From contig DLVP01000202.1 of the NCBI GenBank assembly GCA_003445125.1, positions 1 through 7,119 on the forward strand: a DNA stretch of 7,119 nt, given 5' to 3'. Position numbers and translations under genes: made by a program. The DNA is from Oscillospiraceae bacterium (GTDB lineage Bacteria > Bacillota > Clostridia > Oscillospirales > Ruminococcaceae). Below the pieces are notes generated by a model. That model was given only the letters and a program-made list of their open reading frames with translations. It made no database searches and had not been told where the DNA came from. Shown piece after piece: positions 1-5,619 of this stretch (position 1 is its first letter; every line of letters begins with the position of its first letter).

Positions 1-51
1 ACGCTGTTTGTCGGCTTTGTGAAGGCATCCCTGGATCATCTGAAAGATTGA
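1..51 (+). CDS. C-terminal tail of an unidentified protein (partial)
   Basis: The plus strand is open from the first base to a TGA stop at 49-51 and encodes 16 residues ending VKASLDHLKD. The perfect hairpin beginning 34 bases after the stop fits the end of a plus-strand transcription unit. The fragment is too short for a family assignment and carries no motif I recognise. That it is a gene at all rests on the open frame at the window edge and the terminator behind it. Confidence 0.5.
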   Translation, partial: TLFVGFVKASLDHLKD

Positions 52-84
52 AAATCTGTTGTGAACGGATTCATCTGCGGATTA

Positions 85-131
85 AAAAGCCATTCGGGAT
101 TCACCGCCGAGGTGAATCCCGAATGGCTTTT
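85..131. terminator. Bidirectional intrinsic terminator between convergent genes
   Basis: Perfect 21-base inverted repeat (arms 85-105 and 111-131) with a 5-base GCCGA loop. The arm ends are A-rich on one side and T-rich on the other, so each strand carries a T run at the 3' side of the stem: TTTT on the plus strand and TTTTT followed by AAT on the minus strand. It lies between the plus-strand partial gene ending at 51 and the minus-strand GH4 gene ending at 136, and can serve both. Confidence 0.9.
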
Positions 132-135
132 GCTG

Positions 136-1440
136 TTATTTATAATCTCCCAAATAGCCCTTGTTGACCTGAAACAATTCTTCACACATCTCTTTTATTT
201 CTTCGAGACTTAAAACCGCCGAGCAAAGTGGGTCTAGCGATACGGCTTGTATCACTTTTTCTTTTGATTTTTCCGCATAGGCTTCCACCACAAGATTTTC
301 AATTCCCGCGACATACGAGACATAAATTGCCGGAACCTCCGGCATTTTGCCTTTGAATGTACGGGTGTATCCGTTTTCATCGGCAATTACGGGAATTTCA
401 ACACAGGCATTGAAGGGAAGATTTTCAACGCTGCCGTTATTCAGAATATTCGCATTGAACGGAAACGGGGTATGATCTCCGATACGGGCATTGAAAATAT
501 TTGCGGCATATTCGGCACTGCGCTTTTTGTCAAGTGGCGATTTCATCCAGTTCTTGACATTTTCTTCAAATCGGTTGGGATTTTCTCTCAATTTAAGAGA
601 AAAAGCATATTCTCCTGGATTCCACGAGGTACCCGTACAGAATTTGCGAATGAGATCGGGACGCTTCCGGAACCATGGGGTGTATTCGGAATTGTGCCCG
701 CTGGATTCGGTAACATAATAGCCGAACGTTTTGAAAATTTCGTTGCGGACTTTTTCTTTCTCGTAAAATTCGGGGAGCTTTATTTTTTCGCGTATGATCG
801 GATAGATGTCTTCCCCGTCAGCGGTAATCTCCTGGAAGAAGGCAAGGTGATTGATTCCGACACAGGTATATTTGACGGTAGAATAGTCCTTTCCCGCCCA
901 TTCCGCAAGCATTCTTGAAGTCCCTTGCACACTGTGGCAAAGACCGGTAACATCGACGTTTGAATACGTCTGCATGGCTTTGCAAAGCATACTCATGGGA
1001 TTGGTATAATTCAGAAATACCGCATGAGGACAATATTTTTCGATATCCTTGCAGATATCAAGCATAAGCGGAATGTTTCTCAATGCTCGGAATATTCCGG
1101 AAACACTTCTGGTATCGCCGACATTGATGTCCACCCCGTATTTTTTCGGAATTTCGATTTCATATTTCCAAATGTCCACGTCCCCGTTAAATACGGTGCA
1201 GAGAACTCCATCCGCTCCCTGAAGAGCCTCGGCACGGTCAGTGGTGGCGGTTATTTTGAAATCGACGTCCATTTCCTTTTTGATGCGTTCCACACACTTT
1301 GTGATTTCTTTCAGATGATCGTCATTTATGTCCATGAGACATATATGGGCGTCATGAAAGGCGGGGTAGGTAGCCAGATCCTTCACGACCGATGTGGTAA
1401 ACTGTACGCTTCCCGCACCGATAAAGGCTATTTTTTTCAT
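136..1440 (-). CDS. GH4 family alpha-glycosidase (alpha-galactosidase or alpha-galacturonidase type)
   Basis: A 434-residue enzyme of glycoside hydrolase family 4, which cleaves by NAD-assisted redox elimination with a divalent metal such as Mn2+. Visible features are the N-terminal Rossmann motif FIGAGS (6-11) with acidic D37, the motif NYTNPM (144-149), the GLCHSVQG block (166-173), and GINH (195-198). C168 and H198 are the expected metal ligands. The downstream SGHNSEY segment (247-253) is also typical. In this family CHSV is generally linked to alpha-galactosidases, but alpha-galacturonidases of the LplD kind are close relatives and uronate-pathway genes lie nearby, so the substrate is open. 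No signal peptide is seen, so it should act in the cytoplasm on imported oligosaccharides. ATG at 1440 is preferred over the in-frame GTG at 1446 because GGAG lies 9 bases upstream of the ATG. G+C is lower than in the eda operon. Confidence 0.93.
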   Translation of the reverse strand: MKKIAFIGAGSVQFTTSVVKDLATYPAFHDAHICLMDINDDHLKEITKCVERIKKEMDVDFKITATTDRAEALQGADGVLCTVFNGDVDIWKYEIEIPKKYGVDINVGDTRSVSGIFRALRNIPLMLDICKDIEKYCPHAVFLNYTNPMSMLCKAMQTYSNVDVTGLCHSVQGTSRMLAEWAGKDYSTVKYTCVGINHLAFFQEITADGEDIYPIIREKIKLPEFYEKEKVRNEIFKTFGYYVTESSGHNSEYTPWFRKRPDLIRKFCTGTSWNPGEYAFSLKLRENPNRFEENVKNWMKSPLDKKRSAEYAANIFNARIGDHTPFPFNANILNNGSVENLPFNACVEIPVIADENGYTRTFKGKMPEVPAIYVSYVAGIENLVVEAYAEKSKEKVIQAVSLDPLCSAVLSLEEIKEMCEELFQVNKGYLGDYK

Positions 1441-1452
1441 CAGCACTCACTC

Positions 1453-1465
1453 CAAATCGGTTTTG
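1453..1465. promoter_or_regulatory. LacI-type operator-like site at the GH4 transcription start
   Basis: CAAATCGGTTTTG has the AA-N-CG-N-TT core common to LacI/GalR-family operators and is nearly palindromic. It overlaps the predicted start of GH4 transcription, where a repressor would block initiation. A related block, with the same order and the same TTTGATAA octamer next to it, lies in the eda promoter. No LacI-family gene is present in the window, so the binding protein is unknown. Confidence 0.35.
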
Positions 1466-1469
1466 TTTG

Positions 1470-1498
1470 ATAATACGATAGCACGGCGGCTGTTGAAA
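1470..1498 (-). promoter_or_regulatory. Probable promoter of the GH4 gene, weak -35
   Basis: Read on the minus strand, TATTAT (1470-1475) is a good -10 box. At the standard 17-base spacing the -35 is TTTCAA (1493-1498), only 3 of 6 matches. A good -10 with a poor -35 is typical of activator-dependent promoters and fits the divergent AraC-type regulator. Transcription would begin near 1463, giving a leader of about 20 bases. Confidence 0.45.
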
Positions 1499-1557
1499 AA
1501 CAATATAAAATATCGGCTGTTCGGCTCTGCGGTTTAGAAATTTTGCTATTGTTTTTC
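1495..1557. repeat. Long-spaced inverted repeat in the GH4/araC divergent region
   Basis: GAAAAACAATA (1495-1505) is the exact reverse complement of TATTGTTTTTC (1547-1557). The arm centres are 52 bases apart, about five helical turns. The left arm overlaps the presumed GH4 -35 region, and the right arm lies about 18 bases upstream of the regulator's -35. Such placement suits two monomers of one regulator bound at both divergent promoters. Within the same stretch CGGCTGTT occurs twice (1487-1494 and 1514-1521). Confidence 0.4.
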
Positions 1558-1574
1558 CCTGTCCGGAAAAATGT

Positions 1575-1603
1575 TTGCAAAACAGAAGGAAGCATACTAT
1601 AAT
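1575..1603 (+). promoter_or_regulatory. Sigma-A type promoter of the AraC-family regulator
   Basis: TTGCAA (1575-1580), a 17-base spacer, and a perfect TATAAT (1598-1603). Transcription would begin near 1610. This lies downstream of the ATG at 1571, so that ATG would not be in the message, and it supports translation from GTG 1622. Confidence 0.65.
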
Positions 1604-1621
1604 GAATGCGGGGGGATCGCT

Positions 1622-2422
1622 GTGATAGTTTATGACGGCTCCAATGACAAAAAGGTTTCATCGACCAAGCATACCGTAATGGTAATTTCGGTGGGCGAGT
1701 GCGGAAATCTGGATATGATCACATTGCGTAAAAACGGCAGAAAAGACTGGTCGCTTTTTTATTGTGAACAGGGGACAATGACTTTTGAAAAAACAACGGT
1801 ATACCCGGGACAGGTCTGGATATATCCTCCCGATGTCCCGCAAACCTACCTGTTAAGGCAATCCGATAACACAACCTATCACTACCTGCATTTTACGGGG
1901 AATGCCGTTCATGAAGTGATAGATTCTCTGGGGATTCCCACACTGACACCGCTGAAGGCGCCGAAGGATGCTTTTTTTGAAATATTTAAAAAAATAAAAA
2001 AGTCGTCTGTGGGCGACGACGGACTTTCCCGCGTAAGGACGGAATACTATACGCTCAGACTTTTATCGCTGCTTTCCGAAGAGTCTCCCCGCATCAGCAA
2101 AAAGAATATGATGCTGCGCGTGACCGAAGATATGAGTCATACCTATCCCGTGCCGTATGATGCATCGAAATATGCCAAAATGTTTTCGGTAAGCGTCGGT
2201 CGGTTCAATCACCTATTTAAGGAAATTATGGGCACGTCCCCTTTAAACCACTATATCAAAACGCGTATGGAAAATGCTTGCCTTTTGATTGAGTGCACAG
2301 AGCTTACCATTGCGGAAATTGCACAGCGCGTGGGATATGAAAATCCAGTGTATTTCAGCCAGGCTTTCAAGAGACAAATCGGCATTTCCCCAAGCGTATA
2401 CCGAAGGATTCACCATAAATAG
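1622..2422 (+). CDS. AraC/XylS-family transcriptional regulator with cupin sensor domain
   Basis: A predicted 266-residue DNA-binding regulator. The N-terminal part (about residues 15-95) looks like the AraC-type cupin sugar-binding domain, with the pattern GTMTFEKTTVYPGQVWIYPP and a later YHYLHF strand. The C-terminal part has the two helix-turn-helix motifs of the family: the first about residues 180-203 (YDASKYAKMFSVSVGRFNHL) and the second about 228-254 (LTIAEIAQRVGYENPVYFSQ), followed by the usual GISPSVYRR ending. The frame also has an ATG at 1571, but a TATAAT box lies downstream of it. GTG 1622 instead has a GGGGGGA ribosome binding site 6 bases upstream, so I prefer the GTG. Divergent placement suggests that it controls the GH4 gene, probably as an activator given the weak GH4 -35. 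The effector is probably the GH4 product or a derivative, which is inference. Confidence 0.9.
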   Translation: MIVYDGSNDKKVSSTKHTVMVISVGECGNLDMITLRKNGRKDWSLFYCEQGTMTFEKTTVYPGQVWIYPPDVPQTYLLRQSDNTTYHYLHFTGNAVHEVIDSLGIPTLTPLKAPKDAFFEIFKKIKKSSVGDDGLSRVRTEYYTLRLLSLLSEESPRISKKNMMLRVTEDMSHTYPVPYDASKYAKMFSVSVGRFNHLFKEIMGTSPLNHYIKTRMENACLLIECTELTIAEIAQRVGYENPVYFSQAFKRQIGISPSVYRRIHHK

Positions 2423-2475
2423 TTTTCCTGAGCGACGCACAGAGTGAATGCTGCTGTGCTGTCGGAAGGCAGTGA

Positions 2476-2517
2476 AACGCCCCGCCGCACGCTTTTTTTG
2501 GCGCACGGCGGGGCGTT
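2476..2517. terminator. Bidirectional terminator between the AraC-type gene and ldhA
   Basis: A perfect 12-base GC-rich stem (arms 2476-2487, AACGCCCCGCCG, and 2506-2517), extended by a mismatched 2x2 internal loop and three more pairs, with a T7 run in the loop. It lies between two convergent genes, 54 bases after the regulator stop and 15 bases beyond the ldhA stop. The T tract after the stem is short on both strands, so efficiency is uncertain. Confidence 0.8.
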
Positions 2518-2531
2518 GTTTACACGAAAAA

Positions 2532-3518
2532 TCAGACAAGATTTGCCTGCGGCGGGTTGCCGTTTTCAAATCCGACGGCGTTTTCAAGGGTGGTGAGACT
2601 GATAGCTTCCAACGCTTCTTTGGTCAGAAACCCCTGGTGAGAGGTGATGATTACATTCGGGAAAGAAAGCAGACGTGCCGTGACGGAGGATTCCATGATG
2701 TCGTCTTCACGGTTTTCAAAGACATTGGGCTGTTCTTCCTCGTAGACGTCCAACCCGACACCCGCGAATTTGTGCATACGAATTCCGCGAATGAGGTTTT
2801 CAGTGCTGATAAGCGCGCCGCGGGAGGTGTTGACCAGAATCACACCGTCTTTCATTTTTTCAATGGCGGCAAGATCGATCATGTGATAGGTCTCGTCGGT
2901 CAGCGGGCAGTGCAGGGAAATCAGATCACTGCGGCGAAGCAGCTCGTCCAAAGAGACGTATTCCACAAAATCCAGCGCACGGTTCGGGAATTTGTCATAG
3001 GCGATCACCTTCATCCCCAGTCCGTGGCACGCACGGGCAAAGGCGGCGCCGATTTTTCCCGTGCCGACCACACCGGCAACCTTGCCGCAGAAATTGACGC
3101 CGGTCAGCCCGATCAGACTGAAATTGTTCTCGCGCACTTTAATGTAGGCTTTGTGAATGTGGCGGTTGACGGCAAACGCCAACGCCAGCGCGTGTTCGGC
3201 GATGGCTTCGGGAGCATAGCCGGGGACGCGCAGAACCGTAATGCCGCACGCCTTGGCGGCTTCGAGATCGACGTTGTTGAAGCCGGCACAGCGCAGAAGA
3301 ATCAGCTTCACGCCGTTTTCGGAAAGACGCTTCAGTACCTCGGCGCCCGCCTCGGACGCCACAAACAGGCAAACTGCGTCGTATCCCTTCGACAGCGCCA
3401 CGGTACGCAGGGAAAGGTCGGTTTTCAGAAATTCCACCGACAGCGAAGGAAATTGGGAGAGAATCCGTGCAAAGGATTCGGAATCGTAGGGCTTGGTATC
3501 GTAAAATAAAATTTTCAT
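2532..3518 (-). CDS. ldhA: D-lactate dehydrogenase (NAD-dependent 2-hydroxyacid dehydrogenase)
   Basis: A cytoplasmic enzyme of 328 residues that reduces pyruvate to D-lactate with NADH. It resembles E. coli LdhA closely along its whole length (329 residues there), including the start (MKILFYDTKPYDSESF), the LRCAGFNNVDLEAAK block (75-89), the nucleotide motif GTGKIG (152-157) with D175 after the next strand, and LHCPLTDETYH (202-212). The catalytic Arg, Glu and His are visible as R233 in NTSRGALI, E262 in DVYEEE and H294 in SHQGFLT. The ATG at 3518 is chosen because AGGAGG sits 5 bases upstream and because it matches the family's start; the open frame continues further upstream only as a shadow of kdgK. 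It is the last gene of the eda-kdgK operon, 44 bases after kdgK. The residues favour lactate dehydrogenase, but other 2-ketoacids remain possible given the neighbours. Confidence 0.93.
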   Translation of the reverse strand: MKILFYDTKPYDSESFARILSQFPSLSVEFLKTDLSLRTVALSKGYDAVCLFVASEAGAEVLKRLSENGVKLILLRCAGFNNVDLEAAKACGITVLRVPGYAPEAIAEHALALAFAVNRHIHKAYIKVRENNFSLIGLTGVNFCGKVAGVVGTGKIGAAFARACHGLGMKVIAYDKFPNRALDFVEYVSLDELLRRSDLISLHCPLTDETYHMIDLAAIEKMKDGVILVNTSRGALISTENLIRGIRMHKFAGVGLDVYEEEQPNVFENREDDIMESSVTARLLSFPNVIITSHQGFLTKEALEAISLTTLENAVGFENGNPPQANLV

Positions 3519-3562
3519 AAGAGCCTCCTGCGGAAATAGTATGTCCACCCGTGCGGGAAATA

Positions 3563-4582
3563 TCAGCGTATGACCCGACCGCTGCCGTCGCCGTTCATAA
3601 GTTTTTTCACTTCCTCGATACCGACGTGGTTGGCGTCGCCGGGAATCGTGTGCTTCAGACAGCCCGCGGCGGCGGCAAAATTCACCGTGTCCTGCAAAGA
3701 AAATTCCGCAAGACGGGCGTAGATGAGTCCCGCGAAAAAGGCGTCTCCGCCGCCGACGCGGTCCACAATGTGCATATGGTACATCGGACTGAAGCACGCG
3801 TTTTTTCCGTCATAGACCATCGCACCGAAGTCGTTTTCGTCGGCGGAAAGGGAATGCCGCAAGGTGGAAGCAAACAGCGTCAGACCGAAGCGCTCGGTCA
3901 GCTTTTCCGCAATGCGCAGATATTCTTCGGGATCGGGCTTGCCGTCGCTGTGCGCACCCACATCCACGGAAAGAATCTCGCGCGCTTCCCGTGCGCCGAC
4001 GCCGTTGAGTACGTCCACATAGGGCATCAGCCCGCCCATCACCTGCGCCGCTTTTTCCTCGGACCAGAGGTTTTTGCGGTAGTTGAAATCACAGCTGACG
4101 AAAATTCCCCGCGCTTTCGCGGCACGGCAGGCTTCCAGCGTCAGCGCGGCGGTGCCGTCGCTCAATGCGGGCGTGATTCCCGTGAAATGAAACCAGTCGG
4201 CGCCGTCCAATAAACGATCCCAGTCAAATTCGCCGCTTTTCGCCTGTGAAAAGGCGGAATCGGCGCGGTCGTAGACAATCTGAGACGGACGCTGTGATGC
4301 GCCCGTTTCCAGAAAATAAAGCCCTAACCGCTCGCCGCCGCGGACAATGCCCGACACATCCACGCCCCAACGGCGCAGTTCGTTGAATGCCGCCTGCCCG
4401 ATGCCGTGAGCGGGAATTTTGGAAACAAAGGCAGCGTCGATGCCGAAATCGGCAAGGGAAACCGCAACATTGGCTTCCGCCCCGCCGTATACCGCGTCAA
4501 AACCGACCGCCTGTGTGAACCGCTGATGAGCGGGAGGGGAAAGACGGAGCATAATTTCTCCGAAAGTGACGACCTTTGCCAT
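3563..4582 (-). CDS. kdgK: 2-keto-3-deoxygluconate kinase (PfkB family)
   Basis: A 339-residue sugar kinase of the ribokinase/PfkB superfamily, predicted to phosphorylate 2-keto-3-deoxygluconate with ATP to KDPG, the substrate of the aldolase encoded just upstream. The N-terminal substrate region contains YGGAEANVAVSLA (32-44), characteristic of KdgK. The C-terminal signature DRVGGGDAFFAG (274-285) carries the anion-hole glycines and catalytic base D280. CDFNYRKNLW (164-173) is a typical KdgK segment. The usual Asn-x-x-Glu magnesium motif is not obvious: after YVDVL the sequence reads NGVGAREAREIL (193-204), where family members often have NEEDA-like residues. AGGAGG lies 7 bases before the ATG and overlaps the eda stop codon (12 bases between genes), which suggests translational coupling. 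Function is well supported by family and neighbour; galactonate-derived KDGal could also be a substrate. Confidence 0.93.
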   Translation of the reverse strand: MAKVVTFGEIMLRLSPPAHQRFTQAVGFDAVYGGAEANVAVSLADFGIDAAFVSKIPAHGIGQAAFNELRRWGVDVSGIVRGGERLGLYFLETGASQRPSQIVYDRADSAFSQAKSGEFDWDRLLDGADWFHFTGITPALSDGTAALTLEACRAAKARGIFVSCDFNYRKNLWSEEKAAQVMGGLMPYVDVLNGVGAREAREILSVDVGAHSDGKPDPEEYLRIAEKLTERFGLTLFASTLRHSLSADENDFGAMVYDGKNACFSPMYHMHIVDRVGGGDAFFAGLIYARLAEFSLQDTVNFAAAAGCLKHTIPGDANHVGIEEVKKLMNGDGSGRVIR

Positions 4583-4594
4583 AAAAACCCCTCC

Positions 4595-5557
4595 TTATTT
4601 TTGCACAAGATGAACGGCAAATCCGCCGATCGGCTGTGACAGATAGATCCGCAGAAGCTCGCCGCTTTTGCCGTATACCGCGGACGCGTCGTCAAACGCC
4701 GCACCGCGGCTTTTGAGATACCGCACGGCACGAACCACGGAGTTTGTGCCGACGGCAAGATGCCCGTGTACACCTGGACCGCCGTGCTTCATCAACTCGA
4801 ATGCACCGCCCGAAAAGATCGAATTGCCGACATCGTTTTTCTCAAAAGAGAACAGATGCTCCAATGTCTGCGCGGCATCTTCGGCGGCTTGTTCGCCGTC
4901 GAAATTGATGCCGACGTGCTTCAGCTCAAAGCCGAGCATGGTGTGTACCGCTTCGCGCGTGAGACGTTCGATGCCCTCAAAATCCCCCGCGTCCAGCAGC
5001 TTCGCGGGAACCATCCACGAACCGCCGCACGCGAAAATTTTCGGAAAGGAGAGATAGTTGTTGAGATTTTCGGGATGGATGCCGCCGGTGGGCATGAATT
5101 TCAGATTGCCGTAGGGCGCAGACATCGCTTTGATCATGGACAGTCCTCCTGCGGCTTCGGCGGGGAAAAATTTCACCGCATCCAGACCGAGGGCAATTGC
5201 CGCCTGTACGTCGGTCGGACAGGATGTGCCGGGAAGAATCGGGTACCCTTTTTCAAGGCAGTAACGCACGATTCGCGCGTCCAGCCCGGGGCTGACCAGA
5301 AATTTTGCTCCCGCGTCCATGGCAGTGTCCGCCTGTTCGCAGGTGAGTACCGTTCCCGCACCGACCAACAGGTCGGGACGAGCCTTGCTTATTCGGCGGA
5401 TTGCCTCCGCCGCCGCAGGGGTGCGGAAGGTAATTTCCGCGCAGGGAAGCCCGCCGCGGATCAACGCGTCCGCAAGCGGAATCGCGTCCTCGGCTCGTTC
5501 GATTTTGACCACCGGCACCAGCCCGATGTCGGAAAGCTGTGAAACAATGGATGACAT
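4595..5557 (-). CDS. eda: KDPG/KHG aldolase fused to a C-terminal VOC (glyoxalase-fold) domain
   Basis: A 320-residue protein, about 105 residues longer than E. coli Eda. Residues 1-209 are a complete class I aldolase that splits KDPG to pyruvate and glyceraldehyde-3-phosphate. The Schiff-base lysine is K129 in AVKFFPAE. With a constant offset of four, E41, R45, T69, P90, F131 and S180 match the E. coli active-site residues E45, R49, T73, P94, F135 and S184. Residues 210-320 look like two beta-alpha-beta-beta-beta modules of a VOC domain: LKHVGINF, then FELMKHGGPG, then GHLAVGT, ending FAVHLVQ. H214, E254, H266 and perhaps H316 could bind a metal. The role of the extra domain is unknown. The gene is first in the operon, with its own promoter; GGAGG lies 8 bases before the ATG. 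Aldolase assignment is near certain; VOC assignment is by eye. Confidence 0.94.
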   Translation of the reverse strand: MSSIVSQLSDIGLVPVVKIERAEDAIPLADALIRGGLPCAEITFRTPAAAEAIRRISKARPDLLVGAGTVLTCEQADTAMDAGAKFLVSPGLDARIVRYCLEKGYPILPGTSCPTDVQAAIALGLDAVKFFPAEAAGGLSMIKAMSAPYGNLKFMPTGGIHPENLNNYLSFPKIFACGGSWMVPAKLLDAGDFEGIERLTREAVHTMLGFELKHVGINFDGEQAAEDAAQTLEHLFSFEKNDVGNSIFSGGAFELMKHGGPGVHGHLAVGTNSVVRAVRYLKSRGAAFDDASAVYGKSGELLRIYLSQPIGGFAVHLVQK

Positions 5558-5589
5558 GACGGTTTCCTCCCGATCATAACAGTAATTTT

Positions 5590-5618
5590 ATTATACGGAA
5601 CCGATTTTGATAAGTCAA
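5590..5618 (-). promoter_or_regulatory. Sigma-A promoter of the eda-kdgK-ldhA operon
   Basis: On the minus strand TTGACT (5613-5618, 5 of 6), a 17-base spacer, and a perfect TATAAT (5590-5595). Transcription should start near 5583, giving a leader of about 25 bases. The boxes are strong enough to work without an activator, so control by a repressor is likely. Confidence 0.8.
5598..5613. promoter_or_regulatory. LacI-type operator-like site in the eda promoter spacer
   Basis: GAACCGATTTTGATAA lies between the -10 and -35 boxes and contains the AA-N-CG-N-TT core. It shares the pattern AAYCGRTTTTG and the octamer TTTGATAA with the GH4 promoter site. A repressor bound here would block polymerase. 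The site is less symmetrical than its GH4 counterpart, and the cognate protein is not in the window. Confidence 0.33.
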
Positions 5619-5619
5619 T

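Noticed and set aside
2448..3509. Long plus-strand open frame opposite ldhA
   Set aside because: It lies wholly antisense to a gene with clear family residues, its translation is rich in Arg, Gln and Gly without any domain pattern, and its start falls within the terminator region. It is a shadow of codon bias.
3531..3563. Small hairpin and near-repeat GCGGAAATA / GCGGGAAATA between kdgK and ldhA as an internal terminator or promoter
   Set aside because: The CCCGTGCGGG palindrome leaves a two-base loop, has no T tract, and no promoter boxes are seen; it is too weak to call.
3519..3797. N-terminal extension of ldhA by 93 codons
   Set aside because: The extension overlaps kdgK in another frame, is Arg-rich and unlike LdhA, while the ATG at 3518 has AGGAGG and the family's start sequence.
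3551..4213. Plus-strand open frame opposite kdgK
   Set aside because: Antisense to a well-supported kinase gene, with no ribosome binding site or recognisable domain.
4760..5542. Plus-strand open frame opposite eda
   Set aside because: Antisense to the aldolase active-site coding region; translation shows no family pattern.
5594..5609. Catabolite response element (CcpA cre) in the eda promoter
   Set aside because: Compared with WTGNAANCGNWNNCW the best alignment has three mismatches, including the outer bases. A LacI-family core is present, but CcpA specifically is not supported.
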